Below, piece after piece: positions 1 through 7,736 of a DNA stretch of 64,000 bases (its first letter is position 1; every line of letters starts with the position of its first letter). The stretch spans positions 62,001 to 126,000 of the forward strand of contig NZ_CAMFKW010000006.1 of assembly GCF_945957345.1 (NCBI RefSeq), written 5' to 3'. Origin of the DNA: an uncultured Allobosea sp. Its GTDB lineage: Bacteria > Pseudomonadota > Alphaproteobacteria > Rhizobiales > Beijerinckiaceae. The notes beneath the pieces are model-generated. The model was not told the origin of the DNA. It worked only from the letters and a program-made list of their open reading frames with translations, and searched no databases. Both the position numbers and the translations under genes were made by a program.

Positions 1-1185
1 CGCACCGGAAGCGCGCAGGCGCTCGATCTGCTCTGGCAGTAGGCCGAGATGTTCCGCCAGAATCGCGTCGGTATGCTCCCCGACTGCGGGCGGCGGCGTC
101 GGCTCCCGCTGTGGGCTCGCGGATAGGCGCAAGGGGCTGCGGACCGAGCGGAAGGTCCCGATCGTCGGCGCCGGCACGGAGAAGACGCTCTGGCGCAATT
201 CCGCGATGTCGCTGGTCAAGGCCTGCCCGACGCTGCGGACATCGCCGGCTGGAACATCGGCGGCGTGCAGATCGGCCAGTGTTCCGGCAAGCTTCAGGCC
301 GGCGAAATGCCGTTCGAGCAGGGGCAGCAGGGTTTCGCGATGCTCGGTGCGCTTGCGGTTGGTCGCATAGCGCGGGTCTTCCGCCAGCTCGGGCAGGCCG
401 ATCACCCGGCAGAAGCGCCGGAACTGCTCGTTAGTGCCGACGGCGATAGCGATGCGGCCATCGCTGCAGGCGAAGATCTGGTAGGGCGCAATGCTGGGAT
501 GGGCATTGCCGTAGCGGCCATGCTCCTTGCCGGTGTTGAGATAGCCCGAGGCGACATTCGCAAGGAGGAACAAGGCGCTGTCATTGAGCCCGATATCGAG
601 CCATTGGCCCTCGCCGGTGCGCTCGCGCATGTAGAGTGCGGCAAGGACCGCCTGCACCGCGTTCATGCCGGTGACGAGGTCGATGAAGGCGACACCCAGG
701 CGCATCGGCTCGCCGTCGCGCTCCCCGGTGATCGCCATGAAGCCGGATTCGGCCTGGATGATGAAGTCGTAGCCGGGGCGCTCCTCCTGTGCGTGGCCGC
801 GGCCATAGCCGGAGATCGAGCAGACGATCAGGCGCGGATTGATCGCCTTGAGGTCGTCATAGGTCAGCTTGAACTTACGCAGCGAGGCCGGCCGGAAATT
901 CTCGACGAGGATATCGGCCTGCTTGGCGAGCCCGACGATGATCTCGCGGCCCTCGGGCGTGCCGATATCGACGGCGAGGCTCTTCTTGTTGCGGTTGGCG
1001 CCGAGATAATAGGTCGAGATGCCCTCGACCGAGGGCGGCATCCAGCCGCGCGTGTCGTCGCCCGCGCCGGGCTGCTCGATCTTCCAGATCTCGGCGCCGA
1101 GATCGCCCAGCGTCATGGTCGCCCAGGGGCCGGCGAGGACGCGGGTGAGATCGAGGACCTTGATGCCTTCCAGTACCGCGCCCAT
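1..1185 (-). CDS. CaiB/BaiF family CoA-transferase (C-terminus cut by window edge)
   Basis: Class III CoA-transferase that moves coenzyme A between carboxylic acids in the cytoplasm. The frame is open from an ATG at 1185 to the window edge with no stop, giving about 395 residues, close to the usual 400. The N-terminus has the family pattern VLDLTRVLAGPWATMTLGDLGA. The segment VAFIDLVTG places Asp169 where the catalytic Asp of formyl-CoA transferase and methylacyl-CoA racemase lies. It is divergent from an acyl-CoA dehydrogenase, so the pair may activate and then oxidise one organic acid. The substrate cannot be read from sequence. The stop codon lies outside the window. Confidence 0.9.
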   Translation of the reverse strand, partial: MGAVLEGIKVLDLTRVLAGPWATMTLGDLGAEIWKIEQPGAGDDTRGWMPPSVEGISTYYLGANRNKKSLAVDIGTPEGREIIVGLAKQADILVENFRPASLRKFKLTYDDLKAINPRLIVCSISGYGRGHAQEERPGYDFIIQAESGFMAITGERDGEPMRLGVAFIDLVTGMNAVQAVLAALYMRERTGEGQWLDIGLNDSALFLLANVASGYLNTGKEHGRYGNAHPSIAPYQIFACSDGRIAIAVGTNEQFRRFCRVIGLPELAEDPRYATNRKRTEHRETLLPLLERHFAGLKLAGTLADLHAADVPAGDVRSVGQALTSDIAELRQSVFSVPAPTIGTFRSVRSPLRLSASPQREPTPPPAVGEHTDAILAEHLGLLPEQIERLRASGA

Positions 1186-1210
1186 CGCCGCCCGCCTCGT
1201 GCTCTCGATA

Positions 1211-1238
1211 TTTACTTACCGGCTGGAAGGTATTTAAA
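1211..1238. promoter_or_regulatory. Imperfect inverted repeat, candidate operator between CoA-transferase and acyl-CoA dehydrogenase genes
   Basis: TTTACTTACC and GGTATTTAAA flank an 8-base spacer and match as inverted repeats at 8 of 10 positions. The site is AT-rich in a GC-rich setting and lies between two divergent start codons, as TetR-type operators often do. No cognate regulator is visible beside it in this window. Confidence 0.4.
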
Positions 1239-1242
1239 TGTA

Positions 1243-1259
1243 CTTCCTTGTCAAGGAAG
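1243..1259. promoter_or_regulatory. Perfect 7-base inverted repeat upstream of acyl-CoA dehydrogenase
   Basis: CTTCCTT and AAGGAAG are perfect inverted repeats around GTC. The element sits between the larger repeat at 1211-1238 and the ribosome-binding site of the dehydrogenase. It may be a second operator half or a small leader hairpin. Confidence 0.35.
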
Positions 1260-1297
1260 CCCGAGGCGCCGGGCGCGGGCAAGCAAGGGAGAGGACG

Positions 1298-2449
1298 ATG
1301 GCCTTGGACAGCGAGACGATGCAGGGGCTGCTGGAGAGCGTGACGCGCTTCGTGCGCGAACGCCTGCGGCCGCTGGAACATCAGGTCGCGCAGGAGGATC
1401 GTATCCCGCCCGAGATCCGCCGGGAGATCGCGGATATGGGGCTGTTCGGCCTGTCGATCCCGGAGGAATATGGCGGGCTCGGCCTGACGATGGAGGAGGA
1501 GGTTCGGGTCGCCTTCGAGCTCGGCAAGACCTCGCCGGCTTTCCGCTCGCTGATCGGCACCAATAACGGCATCGGCTCGCAGGGGCTTATCATGGACGGC
1601 ACGCAGGAGCAGAAGCGGCGCTACCTGCCGCGCCTGGCCTCGGGCGAGCTGATCAGCTCCTTCGCGCTGACGGAGCCGGAAGCGGGCTCGGATGCGGCCT
1701 CACTGAAGACCTCGGCGCGGAAGGTCCAGGGCGGCTATGTCCTCAATGGCACCAAGCGCTTCATCACCAATGCCCCGCATGCCGGGCTGTTTACGGTGTT
1801 CGCCCGCACCGACCCATCTCAGCCCGGCGCGAAGGGCGTTTCGGCTTTCCTCGTCGAGGCCGGAACGCCGGGCCTTTCGCTCGGGCCAACCGACAGGAAG
1901 ATGGGCCAGAGTGGCTCGCATACCTCTGACGTGATCTTCGCGGATTGCCGCGTTCCCGCCGACGCGCTGCTCGGCGGGCGCGAGGGGCAGGGTTTCCGCA
2001 CGGCGATGAAGGTGCTCGATCGTGGGCGCCTGCACATCTCGGCAGTCTGCGTCGCGATGGCCGAGCGCGTGATCGACGACAGCCTGCGCTACGCCGTCGA
2101 GCGCAAGCAGTTCGGCCAGCCGATCGCCGAGTTCCAGCTCGTGCAGGCGATGCTGGCCGACAGCCGGACGGAGGCCTATGCGGCGCGCTGCATGGTGCTG
2201 GAGACCGCGCGCGCCAAGGATCGGGGCGAGGATGTCGCGACCGACGCCGCCTGCTGCAAGCTCTTCGCCAGCGAGATGGTCGGACGCGTGGTCGATCGGG
2301 CCGTGCAGATTCATGGCGGTGCCGGCTACATCGCCGATCACGGCATCGAGCGCTTCTACCGGGATGCGCGCCTGTTCCGGATCTACGAGGGCACCTCGCA
2401 GATCCAGCAGATCGTCATCGCCCGCAACATGGTAAAGGCGCTGGGCTGA
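1298..2449 (+). CDS. Acyl-CoA dehydrogenase
   Basis: FAD-dependent acyl-CoA dehydrogenase of 383 residues that introduces an alpha-beta double bond into an acyl-CoA and passes electrons to ETF. The order is an N-terminal helical domain, a beta domain with FALTEPEAGSDAASL (FAD contact), and a C-terminal helical domain with the segment IHGGAGYI. Glu364 in FRIYEGTSQIQ is at the usual catalytic-base position. I chose the ATG at 1298 because GGGAGAGG lies just upstream; an in-frame ATG at 1238 would start inside the inverted-repeat region. It is probably co-regulated with the divergent CoA-transferase. Chain-length preference is unknown. Confidence 0.92.
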   Translation: MALDSETMQGLLESVTRFVRERLRPLEHQVAQEDRIPPEIRREIADMGLFGLSIPEEYGGLGLTMEEEVRVAFELGKTSPAFRSLIGTNNGIGSQGLIMDGTQEQKRRYLPRLASGELISSFALTEPEAGSDAASLKTSARKVQGGYVLNGTKRFITNAPHAGLFTVFARTDPSQPGAKGVSAFLVEAGTPGLSLGPTDRKMGQSGSHTSDVIFADCRVPADALLGGREGQGFRTAMKVLDRGRLHISAVCVAMAERVIDDSLRYAVERKQFGQPIAEFQLVQAMLADSRTEAYAARCMVLETARAKDRGEDVATDAACCKLFASEMVGRVVDRAVQIHGGAGYIADHGIERFYRDARLFRIYEGTSQIQQIVIARNMVKALG

Positions 2450-2455
2450 AACCGC

Positions 2456-3328
2456 TCAGAGCCGTTCGTCGAGTGCGTCGCGGACGCCGTCGCCGAGCAG
2501 GTTCACCGCCAGGATCAGCAGGCAAAGGCTGGCGCCGGGCAGGGCGATCAGCCAGGGATCGAACAGGATGTGTTCGCGTCCTTCCGCGATCATCAGGCCC
2601 CAGGAGGGCGTCGGCGGCTGGGCGCCGAGACCGAGGAAGGAGAGCGCGGCTTCGAGCAGGATGACGTTGGCGATCTCCAGCGTCGCGACCACGATCAGCG
2701 TGTTGCGCAGGTTCGGCAGGATGCCGTGCAGCATGATGTAGAGATGCGAGGCGCCGAAGGACTGGGTCGCCTGCACGAATTCGCGGCTGCGCAGGCTCTG
2801 TGCCGCGGCGCGCACCACCACCGCGAAACGGTCCCAGAGCAGCAGGCTGAGCACGATCGCCAGCGTCTTCAGCGAGGCGCCGCCGAGTGCCACCGCCGCA
2901 AGCGCGACCAGCACGATCGGCAGCGAGAGGCGGGTCGTCACGACGAAGCTGATCGCCATGTCGGTGCGACCGCCGAAATAGCCGGCGGCGAGGCCGAGCA
3001 TCGTGCCGATGAACCCGGCGCAGAGCGTGACGCCGAGGCCGATCAGCAGCGAGACGCGGGCGCCGTAGAGCAGGCGGGCTAGGTAATCTCGGCCGAGATG
3101 GTCGGTGCCGAGCCAGTGGGCCGGGTCGGAACCGGGATACCAGAAGGGCGCCACCATGCGTTTGCCGAGATCCTGCGTGATCGGGTCATGGCTCGAGAGC
3201 CAGGGCGCGAAGATCGCGACGAAGACGATGATGGCGAGCAGGCCGCCGCCGATGCGGATGGCGCTGCTGGCGCCCAGGCCCTTGAAGAGCTTGCGTCGGC
3301 GGATGGCGGGGCTGTCGGCGATCGACAT
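2456..3328 (-). CDS. DppC/OppC-family ABC transporter permease
   Basis: Inner-membrane permease of a peptide/nickel-type ABC importer, 290 residues, usual length. It has an N-terminal membrane segment (about 25-45), the family motif HWLGTDHLGRDYLARLLYGAR, five further hydrophobic segments, and an EAA-type loop (QATQSFGASHLYIMLHGILPN) that docks the ATPase. Its start overlaps the stop of the DppB-type gene, so translation is probably coupled. It is the last gene of the rraA-like/SBP/dppB/dppC unit. No ATPase gene follows; the next gene is on the other strand. Confidence 0.92.
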   Translation of the reverse strand: MSIADSPAIRRRKLFKGLGASSAIRIGGGLLAIIVFVAIFAPWLSSHDPITQDLGKRMVAPFWYPGSDPAHWLGTDHLGRDYLARLLYGARVSLLIGLGVTLCAGFIGTMLGLAAGYFGGRTDMAISFVVTTRLSLPIVLVALAAVALGGASLKTLAIVLSLLLWDRFAVVVRAAAQSLRSREFVQATQSFGASHLYIMLHGILPNLRNTLIVVATLEIANVILLEAALSFLGLGAQPPTPSWGLMIAEGREHILFDPWLIALPGASLCLLILAVNLLGDGVRDALDERL

Positions 3329-4245
3329 CAGGCGCTCCTCAAGCGGGGATCGAGCCAGGCATTGATCAGGTCGGCCACTGTCGTCAGCGTCACGTAGATC
3401 AGCGAGAGGATCAGGATGATCGCCTGCACGACGGGCAGGTCGCTGCGCAGCAGCGATTCCCAGGCGAGGCGGCCGAGCCCGTTGATGGCGAAGACGCTCT
3501 CGATGACGATCGAGCCCGAGAGCATCAGGCCGAACTGGACAGCGGCGAGCGAGACCAGCGGCAGCACGGCGTTGCGCAGGGCATGGACCAGCAGGACGCG
3601 CGGCTGCGAGGCGCCTTTGGCGCGGGCCGTGCGGATATAATCGGCGGTGAGAACGTCGATCATGCCGGCCCGTGTCAGGCGCATCAGGGCGGGCATGGCG
3701 TAGTAGCTGAGCACCACGACAGGCAGGATATAGCCCTGCCAGCTTTCGGTGCCGGAGATCGGCACGAGCCCGTACCAGACGCCGAAGACGACGATCAGGA
3801 TCAGGCCGAGCCAGAAGCTCGGGATCGCCTGGCCGAGCACGGCCAGCATCAGAGCGATGCGATCGATCGTGCCGCCGGGCTTGAGCGAGGCGAGGATGCC
3901 GAGCGGAACAGCGACCACGAGCGCGAGCAGGAAGGCGGCGGAGCCGAGGACCAGCGTGACCGAGAGTCGCTCGGCGATAATCGGCGCCACCGGCAGGTTG
4001 AAATAGAGGCTTGTGCCGAAATTGCCGGCGAAAGCATTGCCGATCCAGCTCAGGAACTGCAGCGGGATCGGCCGGTCGAGGCCATAGGCATGGCGGATCA
4101 GTTCGACATCCTGCGCCCGGCCGGCCTGGCCGGCGAGAACGACGGCGGGATCGCCGGAAACGAACATCAGTCCGAAGGCGACGGCAGAGACCGCGAGGGC
4201 CACGAGGGCGGCGACGATCAGGCGGCGCGCGAGAAAGGGCAGCAT
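3328..4245 (-). CDS. DppB/OppB-family ABC transporter permease
   Basis: Partner permease of 305 residues. It has the N-terminal segment of the family (LARRLIVAALVALAVSAVAFGLMF) followed by the periplasmic stretch with GDPAVVLAG, then five more membrane segments. The EAA loop is RTARAKGASQPRVLLVHALRNA. It forms the membrane channel with the DppC-like protein and is fed by the binding protein encoded just upstream. A strong hairpin separates it from that binding-protein gene, which would favour more binding protein than permease. Confidence 0.92.
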   Translation of the reverse strand: MLPFLARRLIVAALVALAVSAVAFGLMFVSGDPAVVLAGQAGRAQDVELIRHAYGLDRPIPLQFLSWIGNAFAGNFGTSLYFNLPVAPIIAERLSVTLVLGSAAFLLALVVAVPLGILASLKPGGTIDRIALMLAVLGQAIPSFWLGLILIVVFGVWYGLVPISGTESWQGYILPVVVLSYYAMPALMRLTRAGMIDVLTADYIRTARAKGASQPRVLLVHALRNAVLPLVSLAAVQFGLMLSGSIVIESVFAINGLGRLAWESLLRSDLPVVQAIILILSLIYVTLTTVADLINAWLDPRLRSA

Positions 4246-4287
4246 GACGGCTCCGGGGATAGCGGGTCGGCCTGCCTGGCAGGGATG

Positions 4288-4320
4288 GCGCCGCTATCCG
4301 GCGAAAGCCGGTAGCGGCGC
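4288..4320 (-). promoter_or_regulatory. Hairpin between binding-protein and permease genes
   Basis: GCGCCGCTATCCGGC and GCCGGTAGCGGCGC pair around a GAAA loop, with one bulged base. It lies 20 bases after the binding-protein stop and 43 bases before the DppB start on the same strand. No T tract follows, so it more likely protects the upstream mRNA 3' end or partly attenuates than fully terminates. Confidence 0.6.
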
Positions 4321-4339
4321 GGCGATACGGATGAAGCTG

Positions 4340-5863
4340 TTACTTCCAGCTCGACAGCCACCAGCGGGCGAACTCGTCCGGATGTGGCTTGAAGGTCAGG
4401 TCCTTCGACAGGCCGTAATTGATGTTGAAGTCGTACATCGGCAGCCAATAGGCCTGATCGGCGATCTTCTTCAGCGCCTTGGAATAGTTCGCCTCGCGCA
4501 GCGCACGGTCCTGCGAGGTGTCGGCCGCGTTGACCAGCTCCATGACGTCCTTGTCCTGGACGAGGTCGTCGGCGCCGCCGCCGAAGAAGTTGGAGATGAT
4601 GAAGGCGACGTCGCCGGTGCCGTAGCTGCCCCAGTTGGTGAAGAAGGCCGGCAGTTCGCCCGCGCGCCATTTCTGCACGCCGGCCGCGTATTGCTGCTCG
4701 TTCAGCGTGGTGCGGATGCCGACCTTGCCGAGATCATTGGCGATTGCCTCGGCGACCGGGCGCGGCATGGCGGCGAAGACCATCTCCAGGTCGAGCCCGT
4801 TGGCGAAGCCGGCCTCGGTCAGCAGCGCCTTGGCCTTGGCCGGGTCATAGGCGTATTTCGTCACGTCCTGGGCGCAGCCGAACTGCTTGGGATTGCAGGC
4901 AGAGTTCAGCACCTGCGAGGCGCCGCCGGCGAAGGCCTTGACGATGGCCTCGCGGTTGACGGCGTGGTTGATCGCCTGCCGGACCTTCAGGTTCTTGGTC
5001 GGGTAGTCCTTGCCCTTTCCGGTCACGGTCATGCCGACATAGGAGATGCGCATGATCGGCCCGTTGACGATCTGGACGCGGCTGGCGAGGCGCGCTGCCT
5101 GATCCGGCGGGATGCGCCAGGTCCAGTCGAGCTTGCCGGCCATCAGCTCGGCGAACTGGGTGTTGAGCTCGGGAATGGTGCGCACCACGATCTTGCCGAT
5201 CGCGGGCTTGCCCTTCGGGCTGCCGGCATAGTGGCCGTCGAAGCGCTCGAAGGCGTAGCGGATGCCGGGCGTCATCTCGGTGAGCTTGTAGGGGCCGGTG
5301 CCGATCGGCTTGGCCGCCATGCCGGCCGATCCGACCTCCTTGAAATAGGCAGCCGGGTAGATCGGTAGCGCATCGGCCAGCATCTCGACCGCGCCGGCGA
5401 AGGGCTTGGCCATCTTGATGCGGACCTGGAAGTCCGAGACCTTCTCGACCTTGTCGATCCAGTCCACGGCGATGCGGAAGCGCGTGCCATAGGCGGGGTC
5501 GAGCACGGTGGTCAGGGTGTAGACCACGTCGTCGGCGGTGAACTTGGCGCCGTTATGGAAGGTCACGCCTTCGCGCAGGTCGAACTCCATGGTCATGGGA
5601 TCGACAAAGCGCCAGGCTTTGGCGAGCGCCGGCTTGATCTCGCCGGTGTCGAGATCCTTGTAGAGCAGGCCGTCATAGATGTGCCGGGCGAGGATCAGGC
5701 CCTCGCGGCCGGCGATCTTGTAGGTGTCGAGCGCTTCCGGCTCCAGCGCGAAGGCGGCATTCAGCGTGTCGTCGGCCTTGCCGGCCATGGCCGGAGCCGG
5801 TGCCAGGGCGAAGGAGGCGGCCAGAAGCGCGCCGGCCAGCGCGGTCGTTCCCAAAATCTTCAT
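4340..5863 (-). CDS. Family-5 extracellular solute-binding protein of a Dpp-type ABC importer
   Basis: Periplasmic binding protein of 507 residues. Residues 1-28 form a Sec signal peptide (hydrophobic core LAGALLAASFALAPAPAMA). The mature part carries SBP_bac_5 hallmarks: the segment EFDLREGVTFHNGAKFTADD, PIGTGPYKLTE, and RQAINHAVNREAIVKAFAGG. It delivers ligand to the DppB/DppC permeases downstream. Family-5 proteins bind peptides, opines, nickel, glutathione and others, so the ligand is not certain. The neighbouring amidohydrolase suggests an amide, carbamoyl or peptide-like compound. Confidence 0.92.
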   Translation of the reverse strand: MKILGTTALAGALLAASFALAPAPAMAGKADDTLNAAFALEPEALDTYKIAGREGLILARHIYDGLLYKDLDTGEIKPALAKAWRFVDPMTMEFDLREGVTFHNGAKFTADDVVYTLTTVLDPAYGTRFRIAVDWIDKVEKVSDFQVRIKMAKPFAGAVEMLADALPIYPAAYFKEVGSAGMAAKPIGTGPYKLTEMTPGIRYAFERFDGHYAGSPKGKPAIGKIVVRTIPELNTQFAELMAGKLDWTWRIPPDQAARLASRVQIVNGPIMRISYVGMTVTGKGKDYPTKNLKVRQAINHAVNREAIVKAFAGGASQVLNSACNPKQFGCAQDVTKYAYDPAKAKALLTEAGFANGLDLEMVFAAMPRPVAEAIANDLGKVGIRTTLNEQQYAAGVQKWRAGELPAFFTNWGSYGTGDVAFIISNFFGGGADDLVQDKDVMELVNAADTSQDRALREANYSKALKKIADQAYWLPMYDFNINYGLSKDLTFKPHPDEFARWWLSSWK

Positions 5864-5939
5864 CGGTCTGTTCCCCTGTGTTTTCTGGATGATCCATCCG
5901 GCCGGAGCGCGCCTCTATGGGCGATTCTGCGGCCGGAGC

Positions 5940-6605
5940 CTACGAAGTCCGCAACTTTTCCCAGAGCTTCCGCGCGCCGTTGATCTCGTCGATGCGTTCG
6001 CCTTTGAGGACGCGCGCGATGACATCGGGCTCGGCCGCCTGCATGGTGGCGCAGGTCCGGGCCAGCGTCTCGGCTTCGGCGGGATCGATGACGCAGACGC
6101 CGTTCTCGTCGGCGAGGACGAGGTCGCCGGGGCGCACCGTCGCGCCGCCGCACTGGACGGTCTCGCCGATCGTGCCGCCCTTGCCGAGGAGCTTGGTCGT
6201 CAGCGGCGAGCGGCCGCGGCACCAGACCGGAAGACCCGAGGCCCGGATCGCCGCGACATCGGTGACGAAGCCGTCGATGACGACGCCGACGATGCCGGCG
6301 GCCTGCGCGGCTGCGGTCATCACGGCACCCCAGCAGGCGTGGCGATCGTCGCCCTGGCGGTCGATGACGAGGATGTCGCCGGGCCTTGCCTGTGTCAGCG
6401 CGCAGGAGAGCACCGCGCCGTCATCGGGCGGTACGCTGACGGTGAAGGCCGGGCCGCAGACGCGCGGTTCCTCGATGACGCACTGGATCGCCGGGACCAT
6501 GAACCCCTCGGTCAGGATATGGCCGAGCGTCGCGGTCTCGATCTCGCGGAAGAGCGCGGCGCGCTGTGCGATCGAGGCTTCGGCCGATGATCCGGTCGCT
6601 GTCAT
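5940..6605 (-). CDS. RraA-like protein (HMG/CHA aldolase superfamily)
   Basis: 221-residue member of the RraA / 4-hydroxy-4-methyl-2-oxoglutarate aldolase fold. Visible signatures are ATLGHILTEG, GDILVIDRQGDD, the central HACWGAVMTAAAQAAG, GIVGVVIDG, and RPGDLVLADENGVCVIDP. The family usually has GxxRD after VVIDG, with Arg and Asp holding the substrate carboxylate and the metal. Here it reads DGFVTDVAAI, so Asp is kept but Arg is Thr. It may be an aldolase with altered substrate, a decarboxylase, or a non-catalytic homologue. It leads the transporter operon, 76 bases before the binding-protein gene. Confidence 0.85.
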   Translation of the reverse strand: MTATGSSAEASIAQRAALFREIETATLGHILTEGFMVPAIQCVIEEPRVCGPAFTVSVPPDDGAVLSCALTQARPGDILVIDRQGDDRHACWGAVMTAAAQAAGIVGVVIDGFVTDVAAIRASGLPVWCRGRSPLTTKLLGKGGTIGETVQCGGATVRPGDLVLADENGVCVIDPAEAETLARTCATMQAAEPDVIARVLKGERIDEINGARKLWEKLRTS

Positions 6606-6669
6606 GGTCGCCCCTGCGCTGGAGGATGTCGCGTTCTGCCGAACCTACGGAAGCACCGAAACCGGGTCC

Positions 6670-6703
6670 AATAGACAGTTCCTATGCTAAGCATAGGCTT
6701 GCC
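6670..6703. promoter_or_regulatory. Candidate LysR-type operator (copy 1) with perfect palindrome
   Basis: CCTATGC-TAA-GCATAGG at 6681-6697 is a perfect inverted repeat and contains the LysR T-N11-A pattern. It lies between the rraA-like gene and the divergent LysR gene. A 34-base stretch beginning AATAGA matches 25 of 34 positions of a stretch at 9080-9113, upstream of the amidohydrolase. This is the best evidence that the LysR protein controls both units. Confidence 0.6.
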
Positions 6704-6758
6704 ACGGCAGCGGGTTTGCATAAGGGGCAGGGACCACCAAGGGAAGAGAGATACGCGC

Positions 6759-7736
6759 TTGAGCGGAACGAAGCCGAAGCTGCACCATCTCAACTGGAAC
6801 CTGCTGCATACCTTCCTCGTCATCGTCGAGGAACGCAGCATCACGCGGGCAGCCGACCGGTTGCTCGTGCGTCAGCCCACGGTCAGCGCTGCCCTGCAGC
6901 GGCTGGAGGAGACGCTGGGCGGCCAGCTCATCCAGCGCGACAGCCGCCGCTTCGTCCTGACCAAGCGCGGCGAATTGCTCTACAAGGAATGCGTCGACAT
7001 CTACCGCAGCGTGGCGCGCATCGGCGACCGGCTGTCGGAGGATCATGACGACCTGACCGGGCTGGTTCGGCTGCTCGTCGTCACCCATGTCGTGCTGCCG
7101 CCGCTCGACCGGACGCTGACGCTGCTCAACCGAAAGCATCCCGGCGTCAGCGTGCGGATCGACGTCGCCAACAGCCAGGACATCGTCAGGGCGGTTTCGC
7201 AGAAGCTCAGCCCCTTCGGCTTCTGCCTGCTCGCCAAGCCCCTGGCCGGGCTCGATTGCCGGCCGCTGCTGCGCGAGGAGTTCGGCATCCTGTGCGGGCG
7301 CGGGCATCCGCTCTTCGGGCTCGCGGACGTGTCGCTCGCCGAACTGCGCGACGAGCCCTTCGTCGCGCTCGCCTGCGGGCAGGACGGGGCGCTGGAGCCG
7401 ATGGTGTCGGTCAGGGAAGGGGCGGGGCTCGGCAGCCGGGTCGTCGGCTCCAGCCCCAATCTCGAAGAGGTCACCCGGATGATCGCCGCCGGGCTCGGCA
7501 TTGGCATCCTGCCGCTGGCTTCCGTGGCCGAGGCGCTGGAGAGCCGTTCGCTATGGAACCTGGCCCGGCCGGAGGATCTGCTCGGCGCCGATCTCTATTT
7601 CATCTCCAACCCGGCCATGCAGCTCAGCGCCGCGGAAGAGGCCTTCCTGCGGCTGTTCGAGCAGCGGCTCAGCGCGACCGAGGAGGAGCCGGCGGAGGCC
7701 GCCGAGGTTCTCCTCAGCGATCCGCCCGTGCCATGA
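6759..7736 (+). CDS. LysR-family transcriptional regulator
   Basis: About 325 residues. The N-terminal winged helix-turn-helix (NLLHTFLVIVEERSITRAAD, then RQPTVSAALQRLEETLG) is followed by a LysR substrate domain with QDIVRAVSQKLSPFG and an effector-pocket segment ending AAGLGIGILP. I chose the TTG at 6759 because AAGGGAAGAGAG precedes it at proper spacing. The upstream in-frame ATG at 6684 lies inside the palindromic operator and has no ribosome-binding site. It is divergent from the rraA-like operon, and its 3' end overlaps the convergent amidohydrolase gene by 23 bases, so it probably regulates both. Confidence 0.88.
   Translation: MSGTKPKLHHLNWNLLHTFLVIVEERSITRAADRLLVRQPTVSAALQRLEETLGGQLIQRDSRRFVLTKRGELLYKECVDIYRSVARIGDRLSEDHDDLTGLVRLLVVTHVVLPPLDRTLTLLNRKHPGVSVRIDVANSQDIVRAVSQKLSPFGFCLLAKPLAGLDCRPLLREEFGILCGRGHPLFGLADVSLAELRDEPFVALACGQDGALEPMVSVREGAGLGSRVVGSSPNLEEVTRMIAAGLGIGILPLASVAEALESRSLWNLARPEDLLGADLYFISNPAMQLSAAEEAFLRLFEQRLSATEEEPAEAAEVLLSDPPVP

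Noticed and set aside
265..1566. Plus-strand open frame of about 433 codons at the left end
   Set aside because: It is antisense to the CoA-transferase, whose minus-strand frame has clear family motifs and a catalytic Asp.
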